Assembly: GCA_965261915.1 (NCBI GenBank)
Contig: CBDHDW010000013.1
Span: forward strand, 1,488,001-1,552,000
Length of the DNA stretch: 64,000 bases
Source of the DNA: JAIBDK01 sp965261915
GTDB lineage: Bacteria > Pseudomonadota > Gammaproteobacteria > Arenicellales > Poriferihabitantaceae
Reading direction: 5' to 3'
Below the pieces are notes generated by a model, which saw only the letters and a program-made list of their open reading frames with translations, made no database searches and had not been told where the DNA came from. This document shows, piece after piece, positions 35,236-43,835 of this stretch. A program made the translations under genes and the position numbers. The stretch's first letter is position 1; each line of letters opens with the position of its first letter.

Positions 35236-35443
35236 TTGCATCCTCCTTAGTTGATTTCATAGTCGTAAGTTACGTATCTACTTGACGGTATATTTCCTTT
35301 CCAAAATTGAGACTCCGATCGAAAGAGCCAGCGTCACCACCATGTAAGCTACGGCAATGGTGAACCAGATTTCAAAGCTCAAGTAGGTGTTAGAAATAAT
35401 ATTTCGCCCGATCGTCGTAAGCTCTACGACCGCGATTACACTG
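34842..35443. repeat. 602-bp repeat, right copy
   Basis: Second copy of the segment at 32073-32674. It ends at the exact point (35443) where the permease homology stops and unrelated sequence begins. Confidence 0.9.
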
Positions 35444-35445
35444 TC
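35278..35445 (-). pseudogene. Permease C-terminal remnant of the duplicated ABC unit
   Basis: The last about 55 codons (SVIAVVELTTIGRNIISN to SIGVSILERKYTVK) of the same permease as at 32509, without the rest. It lies upstream of the binding-protein gene, exactly as expected if a three-gene unit (binding protein, ATPase, permease) had been repeated head to tail and then trimmed. Confidence 0.87.
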
Positions 35446-35525
35446 GCATAATATGCAATTGAATGTCAAGATACGAATCACAGTTTGCTCCCGAATTTTG
35501 ATTCAGCAGGCTTCCAAATAACTTT

Positions 35526-36558
35526 ACCTAATTACCACTATAGATAAGTCGCTCTACCCCGTATATAATCACAGTCTATCTATTTAATTCATAAGGGGTA
35601 TGTCATGGCGCGCAATAAGGTGTAATTCCAGAAAGGAGTTAGTTTGAACGATTTTATCAAACAGTACGGTACCGAAGACCAATGCTTCGATGCGCTTTAT
35701 GCTTGGCGGTGGACCAAAGGGTTCCAGTGTCCGGCCTGTGGTCACGACAAGTTCTGCCAGTTAACCAATCGCAAACTTCAGCAGTGCAATCGCTGCAATC
35801 GCCAGACATCACTGACGGCTGGAACCATCTTTGAATCCACCAAACTACCGCTTACTCTATGGTTCCAGGGTATCTATCTGATTACACAGGACAAGAAAGG
35901 CATCTCGGCCATAAAACTGCATCGTCACCTGGGTATTTCTTACAATGCCGCCTGGCGGATGAAGCACAAGCTTATGCAGGTGATGATGGAGCGGGATCAC
36001 AATAACAAACTATCCGGGTTGATTGAATTGGATGATGCTTACTTGGGCGGCGAGCGTAGCGGGTGCAAGCCGGGACGCGGTGCTACGGGTCAGAACCTTT
36101 TGTAGCGGCGGTAGAGACCACGGCCGATCATTGCCCTGTTCGGGTTAAGTTGTCGGTCGTAAAGGGTTTCCGCACAGAAGCGATTAAGTCATGGAGTCGG
36201 CAACATCTGACCGAGGGCAGTACCGTTATCTCCGATGGTTTGGCGTGCTTTAATGCCGTTGTCGAGGCCGGTTGCTTGCATGACAAGATTGTGTGCGGCG
36301 GCGGGAGAGCGTCTGTCGAAAAACCCGAGTTCTATTGGGTCAATACAATTCTGGGTAACTTAAAGAGCTCCTTACGCAGTACCTATCATGCTATTCGACC
36401 TAAATATGCTCAGCGATACTTGGCAGAATTTCAGTATCGTTTCAATCGTCGTTTTGATTTGAACGACCTCATTCCCAGACTTGCTTGCGCGGCACTCAGA
36501 ACGCCACCGATGCCGGAAAACTTGCTGAAGATAGGCTTGGGTTAGATGGTAATTAGGT
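35526..36558 (+). mobile_element. IS1595-type insertion sequence (inactivated)
   Basis: Element of about 1.03 kb. ACCTAATTACCA at the left matches the complement of TGGTAATTAGGT at the right. AACTTT appears on both sides (35520-35525 and 36559-36564) and may be the target duplication, although IS1595 elements usually make 8 bp, so the exact edges are uncertain. The transposase gene inside is frameshifted. Confidence 0.75.
35644..36545 (+). pseudogene. IS1595-family transposase, frameshifted
   Basis: The first part (MNDFIKQYGTEDQCFDALY) has the zinc-ribbon CPACGHDKFCQL...CNRCNRQTS and the SLTAGTIFESTKLPL block, then LIELDDAYLGGERSG with the first catalytic Asp. At about 36098 a missing base (GTCAGAACCTTTTGTAG) creates a stop. 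The other frame continues FVAAVETTADHCPVRVKL, STVISDGLACFNAV and NTILGNLKSSLRSTYHAI with the remaining catalytic residues. A single added C would restore one ORF. A TTG at 35644 or nearby is the start. Confidence 0.87.
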
Positions 36559-36576
36559 AACTTTAAGGAACAACTC

Positions 36577-37155
36577 ATGTCAGCTTGGATTAAGATGATC
36601 TCCGACGAAGATGCAGATCAAAAATTGAAACCAGCACTAGATTTTGCGCGCACCCCACACGGTACGGTCGACAATGTAATGCGCGTCCATTCTTTGCGAC
36701 CCAGCACAATGAATGGACATGTCAAACTTTACAGAGCTTGCTTGCATGACAAAGCAAACACTGTCCCTACTTGGTTTCAAGAAGTAGTAGGCTCATATGT
36801 CTCTTTGCTCAATGGTTGTTCGTATTCCTACGCAAATCATTGGGCAAATGCACGCCATCTTCTTGGAGACGAAGCCCGATCCACAGCAATCGAAAATGCG
36901 TTACGCGCACAGCATCCAGAGAATGCATTCACCGATAGAGAGTTAGCTGCATTACAATATGTCGAAAAGCTAACCCTTCGTCCTGGTCGCATCGAAGAAG
37001 AGGATGTAACTCCTTTGCGGTCAGCAGGTTGGGATGATGGCGAAATTCTGGAAATCAACCAAATTGCCAGCTATTTCAATTACGCCAACCGATTGATTAA
37101 CGGGCTTGGCGTCACGTCAAGTGGTGATATTGTAGGGTATTACCAAAGCGACTGA
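36577..37155 (+). CDS. AhpD/CMD-like protein, second paralogue
   Basis: Protein of 192 residues, clearly related to the one at 29568 (shared TPHGTVDNVMR-HSLRP and NGLGVTS-GD-VG-Y). The active-site motif is C81-S-Y-S84-Y-A-N-H88, again with Ser in place of the second Cys. AAGGA 7 bp before ATG 36577 is the ribosome-binding site. The IS1595-type element ended just before it, so the original promoter is cut off. It is followed by a short XRE regulator and the split cupin-like gene. The function is unknown. It probably handles the same kind of substrate as its paralogue. Confidence 0.82.
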   Translation: MSAWIKMISDEDADQKLKPALDFARTPHGTVDNVMRVHSLRPSTMNGHVKLYRACLHDKANTVPTWFQEVVGSYVSLLNGCSYSYANHWANARHLLGDEARSTAIENALRAQHPENAFTDRELAALQYVEKLTLRPGRIEEEDVTPLRSAGWDDGEILEINQIASYFNYANRLINGLGVTSSGDIVGYYQSD

Positions 37156-37166
37156 CAGGATAGACA

Positions 37167-37337
37167 ATGGAAACGAAACTGGCCAATAAGAGTATCGACA
37201 AGGCTATAGGAGACTCGCTAAAGGAATTACGTTTACATAGGGGGTTATCGCTGCGCTGGTTAGCCGAACGGTCGGGCGTTTCAGCGGCTATGGTCAGTCG
37301 GATTGAGAACGGGTTAGTTTCACCTTCAGAAAGCTGA
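37167..37337 (+). CDS. Short XRE-family helix-turn-helix protein, probably truncated
   Basis: A 56-residue frame, METKLANKSIDKAIGDSLKE onward, with a clear XRE helix-turn-helix (LRWLAERSGVSAAMVSRIEN-type). It stops at SPSES. In the XRE-cupin regulators it resembles, the text runs on through SPSISTL into a linker and a C-terminal cupin. Here the effector domain is missing, so this is either a DNA-binding remnant or a minimal regulator. The stop is 7 bp before the next gene. Confidence 0.6.
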   Translation: METKLANKSIDKAIGDSLKELRLHRGLSLRWLAERSGVSAAMVSRIENGLVSPSES

Positions 37338-37695
37338 ACATACTATGGAACATCAACACGATCCCCTCGCCCACATCCGTCGTTTACCAATCGAAATCAA
37401 GCGTGATCTACCTACCCTTATTGTTGATAGGACAGGTGAATCAGAAGATGCATTCATGCGAACAGAACACTTCATGGGCCACGTCCTTCCAAATCAAATT
37501 TACAGGCTCGGTTGGGATGGAATGGTTCAAGATACGGCCACGACCATCAAAGACAAACCATCCCCCATTGAACCTCCACATGCAGTGTTAGACGGCGAGT
37601 GGAATACAGAAATTGATCTAACCATTGAAGATGCCAATATCCTGGGTGGAAATGGACGTTATACCATGCCTGAGGGCCGGGCAGAACTCGTTATA

Positions 37696-39357
37696 CCCCA
37701 ATCCCCAGATAGAAATCTCTTAAACGCAGGAAGCCTTGGCTGTATAATGGTTTGCTCTCAAACCCACCATCACCCAATGGGTGCACAGCTCAAGGCTGAT
37801 GACTATTCTACCCTACAAACTCGATACAACGAACGATTTACTCACCTCTCGTGCCGGTTTATTGGCGATTGCTCAACTAATGGACTCCCTGAACCTGTCT
37901 GAGCGAATCGACAAGCACTTCCCCCAGCCTAAAAGCAATCGTGGGTATAAGCCCTCGGAGTTCATCAAGACCCTCATCCTGATGCAGCATGAAGGCAGTT
38001 TTCACCTGGATGAGGTTCGCCACCTTCAGGATGATGAAGCACTGCGCACCGTGCTGGATCTCAAGAAACTTCCCCAGGCGACCACGATTGGAGATTGGCT
38101 CAGGCGAATGGGAAGCCAGCCGCAAATCCAGGCTGCCTGGGTAAAGGTGAATAAAGCCTTATTGAAGGTAGCCTTGCATCGCTGTAAGGAAGTCACACTG
38201 GACATTGATGCCACCGAGATTATTGCCCATAAAGCGGGTGCACGGTGGACTTACAACAAGAACAAGGGCTTTATGCCGATGGTCGGGCATATTGCGGAAA
38301 CCGGGCAGATCGTGGCCGTGGATTTCCGTCAAGGCAATGTGCCGCCAGCGAAAGATAATAAGCCGTTTATCCAGCAATGCCAGCAGTCGCTCCCGGAAGA
38401 CTGTACCGTGAAGGCGTTGCGTATTGATGCCGCCGGCTACCAAACAAAAGTCATTGAGTATTGTGATAAGCAGGGTATCGAGTATGCCATTCGCGCCAAG
38501 ACCAGCGCCGCACTGCGCGCGCAGATAGCAGCGGCAAGCGCTTCGGACTGGCCGCCTTTGCTGGATAAAAAAGACAAAGCGGTCAATGGTCAGGATACCT
38601 ACCGCACCAGTTTCTGCATCGGTGAGTATGAAAAACCCTTCACCCTTATCATTCAGAGAACAGCCGTTACCGGCCAGGCGAGTCTGGATTTAGATGCATC
38701 AGATAATTCAGAAGATAACTCAGAAAACAGTTCAGAGGAAATAAACTCAGGTGCTTATATTTATCGTGCGATTGCCACTAATCGGGATAGCCTTAGCGAT
38801 AGCGAGATTGTTCACTGGTACAATCAACGTGCCGAGGATAGCGAGAACCGGATTAAGGAACTGAAGCGGGATTTTGGCGGTGACACCCTGCCGTGTTCAG
38901 ATTTTGCTGCCAATGTGCTGTACTTTTTAATCTCCGCACTCTCCTACAATCTATGTGCCCTCATGCGTCCTCTGCTGCCGGTGGAGTTGTCCCGGCACCG
39001 TGCGATAACTCTGCGCTGGCGTCTGTACGCCATCGCGGCAAAAGTGGTCAGGACGGGACGTCAACTCTTGGTAAAAATGCGGGAAAACCACCGACTACTA
39101 CTGGAACGAGTGCTGCTGGCACTGAAGGAGTTTGAAGCGCCGCCCATTTAACCCGACATAGAACAAGAATAACGGCTTCTGCAGGACAGGTGCGTCAAAA
39201 ATAGCCGATTTAGCACTGATAATGCACCGAACAGCGGTTTTTGAGTAAACCTCTCGGCACTAGCTACCATAATTTGCTGTAATGGCCAGCCACAAGGCTT
39301 GAAAGAGGGATTCACCGAGCCTTGAAGCGCTGATGCTACTCTATCTGGGGATTTGGG
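37696..39357 (+). mobile_element. IS1380-family insertion sequence, copy 3 (complete)
   Basis: Element of 1662 bp with the same ends as copies 1 and 2 and a 5-bp direct repeat TTATA at 37691-37695 and 39358-39362. It interrupts the cupin-like gene. It is in direct orientation to copy 2. Confidence 0.96.
37781..39151 (+). CDS. IS1380-family transposase, copy 3
   Basis: Intact transposase of 456 residues, the longest of the three because its acidic insertion reads DASDNSEDNSENSSEE. DDE landmarks are as in the other copies (LDIDATE, RIDAAGYQ, SENRIKELK). GTG at 37781 or ATG at 37799 is the start. Confidence 0.93.
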   Translation: MHSSRLMTILPYKLDTTNDLLTSRAGLLAIAQLMDSLNLSERIDKHFPQPKSNRGYKPSEFIKTLILMQHEGSFHLDEVRHLQDDEALRTVLDLKKLPQATTIGDWLRRMGSQPQIQAAWVKVNKALLKVALHRCKEVTLDIDATEIIAHKAGARWTYNKNKGFMPMVGHIAETGQIVAVDFRQGNVPPAKDNKPFIQQCQQSLPEDCTVKALRIDAAGYQTKVIEYCDKQGIEYAIRAKTSAALRAQIAAASASDWPPLLDKKDKAVNGQDTYRTSFCIGEYEKPFTLIIQRTAVTGQASLDLDASDNSEDNSENSSEEINSGAYIYRAIATNRDSLSDSEIVHWYNQRAEDSENRIKELKRDFGGDTLPCSDFAANVLYFLISALSYNLCALMRPLLPVELSRHRAITLRWRLYAIAAKVVRTGRQLLVKMRENHRLLLERVLLALKEFEAPPI

Positions 39358-39950
39358 TTATACCTGAAGCCGAAGCAACGCCCGAACATCTCGCATATTA
39401 TGACTGTGAGCTTGTCCCTGTTGGTGGCCTGCTGAGTTTCAAAGCAAATGCTCCCTTGCCAATCACCGTGACAACGATTGGTCAAACCTACGCTGTAGAT
39501 TACCTTTTGGATACAAAGCACGGCGGTGGTGAATATCTAGAATTGCACGATCGCCCGCACTTCCATATGCCGCTAGACGAAGAAGCTGGCGGTCATCTTT
39601 TTATTGGGAAGACCGAAGACGACGGAACCCGCAGGGTAAGTGCGTTTAGCATCCCCTTTGGTTATGGAATCCTGATGGCTCCGTGGGCAATCCACGCTGA
39701 CTCGCATCTCGTTGGTCGATATATGGTGATTTATTCGGCCACAAAAAGCTTCTCAACTGTGATCATTCGTAAGAGTGGCGGAGATTTGGCAAGAATCGTG
39801 GTCTCTGAGTAACAGCATTGCAATGCGTTTCTGCCCTGTTTGAAGCGCCAGCCAAGTTATGCTTCAACGTCAATGCTTATGGGCACTAGGCCTTGTTCGC
39901 TTATATTTTTGGATGAAAGCGCTACAATCAAAACCAGAGTTTAGAAAACT

Positions 39951-39982
39951 GTGCGTTAATCTTGCTCCACAGATTAACGCAC
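39951..39982. terminator. Strong hairpin between convergent genes
   Basis: GTGCGTTAATCT (39951-39962) pairs perfectly with AGATTAACGCAC (39971-39982) around an 8-nt loop. It lies between the cupin-like gene (plus strand) and the trans-sulfuration pseudogene (minus strand). It lacks a long T-run, but its position suits a shared terminator. Confidence 0.55.
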
Positions 39983-40033
39983 TAACAGCTATCGCCTAAC
40001 TAATTGTTGAATTCTTACGCTAGACTAGGTTCG

Positions 40034-40739
40034 TCAGCTCAATAATACATGTTTTAAATTATCCCATAGGTCGTGCTTATTTTCGATCCCGATGGCCAAA
40101 CGTACGACTTCGGACCCAATGCCAAATTTCGACCGTTGATCGGCAGGCATCTCTGAATGGGTAAATGATACGGGGCGTTGGATAAGGCTTTCGACTCCTC
40201 CCAGGCTAACCGCGAATTTGAAAAGATGGGTGGCTGTCAAAACCTTTTCGATCCGAGCCTCATCACCCTCTAATCGCAACGAAATAATAGCGCCGAAATT
40301 GCTCATCTGTTTGAGCGCAATTACATGCCCTGGATGCGTTGGCAAACCAGGGTAAATTACCTCTGCTATGCCCAGCCGAAAGCGTACGCACATTCACCAA
40401 CAGTTCATATACGCCGCCATAAATATCCTGATGCGCTAGAATCTTTGAACCAGTAGGCAAATATTCCAGTATTGTTGCGGCTGCTGATACTCCACTTGGA
40501 AAAGCAAAAGCCGCCGCAGCGTTTTCAAGATCAGCAAGGCAAGCTTCCAAGGCACTCTTGGTTGGATTGCCTCCTCGTGAATATGAGTACCCTTTATTTC
40601 GTCCAATTCCATCCTGCACATAGATTGAAGATGTATACACTGGCATGGTTGCCGCGCCCGTGAGCGGATCTGGCTCTTGCCCGGCGTGGATGACGCGTGT
40701 AGCAAGGTCATGGCGGTTTCTTTTAGGTGTCGTCAGCTT
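40034..40739 (-). pseudogene. Cys/Met metabolism PLP enzyme (cystathionine gamma-synthase-like), internally deleted
   Basis: The N-terminal third reads TRVIHAGQEPDPLTGAATMP, then YSYSRGGNPTKSALEACLAD and GSKILAHQDIYGGVYELLVN. The C-terminal third reads EVIYPGLPTHPGHVIALKQM, FKFAVSLGGVESLIQRPVSF and GIGSEVVRLAIGIE. The middle with the PLP lysine is gone and the two parts lie in different frames. No start codon is seen at the beginning. The gene is dead. Confidence 0.83.
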
Positions 40740-40828
40740 ACGTCTCCGTTCTGGAAAGCTATTTTAATAAGTGAGCGCAAAGAGCTCGGCCGATCTCCCA
40801 CAAGCAGTTCAAAAAAACCTTAGAAAAA

Positions 40829-40853
40829 GATCAGGCACCAAAAGCGCCTGATC
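40829..40853 (-). terminator. Rho-independent terminator of the ADP-ribosylglycohydrolase-like gene
   Basis: Read on the minus strand, GATCAGGC and GCCTGATC pair around a 9-nt loop and are followed by TTTTT. It lies about 60 bp after the stop codon of the gene at 40914. Confidence 0.8.
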
Positions 40854-40913
40854 GTTCTAGTTAGCACGATCTTCGTTAGTCACTAAGGGATAGTCCGACC
40901 TTGCCTTAGATAC

Positions 40914-42110
40914 TTAGGCCGCGAGCTTATCAAGCAAGTTAGATATTTCCTGCTTCTTGGAAAGCTTGTCAATCCACTCTTGCGGCACACCATTTTTGGT
41001 GCCAACGCCATAAAGCGCCGCGAAAATAGCACCTACCATCACTGACCGACCAGCATTGTCCCCTGCGGCCTGAATGTTCTTTCTGACAGCATCTACATAA
41101 TTATCTGTAGTCGCGATCAGATGTGATGTTTGCGGCAAGCCATATGGCATATGACAGCTAAGTCCAAAAAATTCCGCAACCTCAGTATTTGGCAGAGAGG
41201 ACATATTCAGTGCAGCATCAATCGCATCCCTAATTTCAGGTGTCGCAGCTTCCTTACCAGCGGCCAAAACAGCATCTTTGTTTTTTGTACGAATTGCTGC
41301 AGCCAACATTGCAGCGTAAACTTTTGCGTAGTTTACCGCATGATCATTATTGTTCGTTAACCGAACGCTCAATTCGACGATATTGGAAAAATCTTTACGG
41401 TCATGAAATAGCGAAACAACAGCAGGAAGTTTTGTCGTCGCCGGGAACTGATCATCGCCCACGTCGCCACACAGGTAGTTTTTGCTTCCCAAAACAACAT
41501 TAAACATATTTCTGCAGTATTCGATACGCTTTTCGTCTTTCGCATCATCCCGTTTATAGTCTTGTTTGATCAGAACCCAACGATCTAGAATATCAAGGTT
41601 TTCCTTCATACTCAGGTCTTTTTGGTAGTACTTGAAGGCCACCATGACTTCGTCTTCCAGAACACCTTTTTCTGTTTCAGACAGGCCGTTATCGAACGTT
41701 CTGGCTTCGGCATAGGCTTCTCTTTCGCGGTTTTTCTGATTGAACAGAACAACCTCTGTCGGCCGATCAATATAGCCAACGTATTGGCCACCAGGGCCGA
41801 AATGGCGCGCGAATTCACTTTCGAATTCAGCTTGCTTAAGTTCACCATTATTATTGGCCAAAGTTCTTAGCGCGACTAAAAGTTGATCTCCGTAGTGTGT
41901 CGGATCGCCAGGCTCTTTCCCCTCATGAACAAAGAATGAATCCTGTTCCATATTCAGCTCATACAGTTCTTCATAAGCGTGTGGGTCAAGAAATTCTGGA
42001 GCATCCCCACCAGCCTTTTTGATCCTGCTTTGATCGTAAAGCCAATGGAACCCCATTGTTGCTGCATCGGCCGCCAAGCCTCCCCAACAAACTGCTTTGA
42101 TTTCGTTCAT
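40914..42110 (-). CDS. ADP-ribosylglycohydrolase-like protein (SelJ/J1-crystallin type)
   Basis: Protein of about 398 residues with the all-helical ADP-ribosylglycohydrolase fold. Near the N-terminus is GGLAADAATMGFHWLYDQS, matching the G-A-x-G-D-A-x-G type block but with AADAAT. The C-terminal AAGDNAGRSVMVGAIFAAL is the metal-binding Gly-Asp-Asn region. This combination is reminiscent of selenoprotein J and jellyfish J1-crystallin relatives. I start it at ATG 42110, preceded by GAGGAG. The longer frame from 42137 has no support. It could remove ADP-ribose from a protein or small molecule. The neighbours (ABC transporters, aminotransferases) do not settle this. Confidence 0.72.
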   Translation of the reverse strand: MNEIKAVCWGGLAADAATMGFHWLYDQSRIKKAGGDAPEFLDPHAYEELYELNMEQDSFFVHEGKEPGDPTHYGDQLLVALRTLANNNGELKQAEFESEFARHFGPGGQYVGYIDRPTEVVLFNQKNREREAYAEARTFDNGLSETEKGVLEDEVMVAFKYYQKDLSMKENLDILDRWVLIKQDYKRDDAKDEKRIEYCRNMFNVVLGSKNYLCGDVGDDQFPATTKLPAVVSLFHDRKDFSNIVELSVRLTNNNDHAVNYAKVYAAMLAAAIRTKNKDAVLAAGKEAATPEIRDAIDAALNMSSLPNTEVAEFFGLSCHMPYGLPQTSHLIATTDNYVDAVRKNIQAAGDNAGRSVMVGAIFAALYGVGTKNGVPQEWIDKLSKKQEISNLLDKLAA

Positions 42111-42318
42111 ATTGATCTCCTCTTTGGTTATACCCAACGTAAATTTCGGCTGGGTGGTTTAAACTTCCTATTTTCCGATAGCTGCCCTATCCGTCCATAT
42201 TTCGAATTTTCAAATCGTGGTTTATTTTTGCAGCTTTTACTGGTTAGTGTTCTGACTAATGAACAATAAGTTTGTCGCTGCCGTCATGCTCGTGCGAGTA
42301 CGAATGGTTCAGTTACAT

Positions 42319-43212
42319 TCAATTTTCATTACCACCGATCTTCTGCCTATCCTCCAACCAGCTAAAGAATCGTGAAAGGGAAAAGCACACGATAAAATAG
42401 AATACAGCTGTGGTGATCCAGGCTTCAAAGATCATCCGTGTAGAAGCTACAAGTTCCACGGTTTTAAAGGTCAATTCCTGTACAGAAATCAGCGATACGA
42501 TTGAGCTGTCTTTGATGAGTGAAATAAATTGATTGGCCAGTGGCGGCGTGACCTTTTTTAGTGCTTGCGGTAGTACTACATAGCGAAGTTTTTGCAAACT
42601 ACTCATACCGATAGAATCCGCCGCCTCGCGCTGACCGCGAGAAATGGATTGGATTCCAGCCCGCACAACTTCGGCGACGAATGCGCTTTCAAATAACGCG
42701 AGCACGATAACCCCAGATATCAACGAGGGAAAGTGCCGCATTTCGCCAAAGAAGAAAGTCCATGCGCCTTGTTCCTCTTGGCGTGCAATACCCCGCGCCC
42801 AGCGTTCGACATCAAGCGCCTGGATCAACTGATCTGATAGGAAAAAGAAGAAGATAAAAACAACCACGACAGGTGGGATATTCCTCAGTACCTCGACATA
42901 TGTTCGGGTCAACAAACGCACTGTAAGATTGTCGGAGCAACGTCCAATACCTATAGCAGTGCCTAATATCAGGGCAAGAATTCCAGAATAGATACTGATC
43001 CGAATTGTTGCGGTAAACCCTTGTAACAATAAATTTGGGACCCAGCTTCTGCTTACTTCGTCCCAACGCAAAATGTAGTTGGGAATTTCGGCCCAATTCC
43101 ATTTATAGTTCAGCTTTCCATCAATTTGGAACCATACATAGGCAACAAAAACCCCCAACAAGACAAGGATCAAATAGTCGAGCCATAGTAGTTTTTTCTG
43201 TTTTTTTAACAT
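42319..43212 (-). CDS. Amino acid ABC transporter permease (second transporter, subunit 1)
   Basis: Membrane protein of 297 residues of the HisMQ-type family with an N-terminal helix (LDYLILVLLGVFVAYVWF), a periplasmic loop, and the core ATIRISIYSGILALILGTA, RNIPPVVVVFIFFFFLSDQ and ALFESAFVAEVVRAGIQ. The EAA loop is QREAADSIGMSSLQKLRYVV. It lies downstream of the permease at 43836 on the same strand, but a 612-bp deleted IS1380-type element now separates them, 11 bp before its ATG. It was likely part of one operon. Confidence 0.87.
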   Translation of the reverse strand: MLKKQKKLLWLDYLILVLLGVFVAYVWFQIDGKLNYKWNWAEIPNYILRWDEVSRSWVPNLLLQGFTATIRISIYSGILALILGTAIGIGRCSDNLTVRLLTRTYVEVLRNIPPVVVVFIFFFFLSDQLIQALDVERWARGIARQEEQGAWTFFFGEMRHFPSLISGVIVLALFESAFVAEVVRAGIQSISRGQREAADSIGMSSLQKLRYVVLPQALKKVTPPLANQFISLIKDSSIVSLISVQELTFKTVELVASTRMIFEAWITTAVFYFIVCFSLSRFFSWLEDRQKIGGNEN

Positions 43213-43223
43213 GTATAGCCTAG

Positions 43224-43835
43224 CCTGGATTATTCACCGGATCGGTGATTCTGAGCTGGCAGCGGTAGCGTAACCATCTGATATCGTGTAAAGAATATGG
43301 TATACCAGCCATCCGATACACTGGACAGAAAGTGCGCCACTGCCATGACCGATATTGCCCTAGTTTTCCCCGTATTTCCAGCCATTTCCGGTAAAAAAGT
43401 CACCGCTGCGTTTGACGGTGGAAAAATCACTTCGGATGCTGGCGTTCTACGGCTTGGTGGCACTTTTCTCCGATAAGCGCGATCCGACACGCGTGCAGCA
43501 TCTGCTCCCGGATATTTTGTTCGCCCGCTATCTTGCGATTGCGGCTACTGTGCACGCGGTCAGGCCGAAAATCTGATCAAACTCCACAAAACCCAACTGA
43601 AGAGCGACCGCAGATCGTGCTCATCCGCCTGCGCCAACCAGATGCGGCTCATTCTCCACACTGCTGCCTATTGGCTGCTCTGGGAAGGGCACCAGGCAAT
43701 TCCGGAAACTGAAACCTGCAAACTCAAACGCAAACGCCGGAAAGCCCGCGCAACAAACCCGTTTGCCTCGGCAAAGGTGAAACCGTTTCCGCGCACAAAA
43801 ACCGCAACTCCAAAACCTCCGGTGAATAATCCGGG
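43224..43835 (+). mobile_element. Internally deleted IS1380-type element (type II), MITE-like
   Basis: Both ends are present: CCTGGATTATTCACCGG at 43224 and CCGGTGAATAATCCGGG at 43835. Inside is a transposase start (MTDIALVFPVFPAISGKK, then GGKITSDAGVL), a short middle piece (FSDKRDPTRVQHLLPDILFA) in a shifted frame, and the C-terminus (NQMRLILHTAAYWLLWEGHQ). About two thirds of the gene is missing. At 612 bp it cannot make transposase but could be moved in trans. Confidence 0.83.

Larger units (their letters stand above)
37345..39812 (+). pseudogene. Cupin-like protein gene split by IS1380 copy 3
   Basis: The 5' part (37345-37695, 117 codons) and the 3' part (39363-39812) join in frame once the IS and one TTATA repeat are removed, giving a protein of about 266 residues. 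The first half includes GHVLPNQIYRLGWDGMVQD. The second has LELHDRPHFHMPLDEEAGG and LMAPWAIHADSHLVGRYMV, a His-rich pattern that suggests a metal-binding beta-barrel of the cupin type. I do not recognise the family with certainty. Both halves are otherwise undamaged, so the insertion is recent. Confidence 0.75.
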
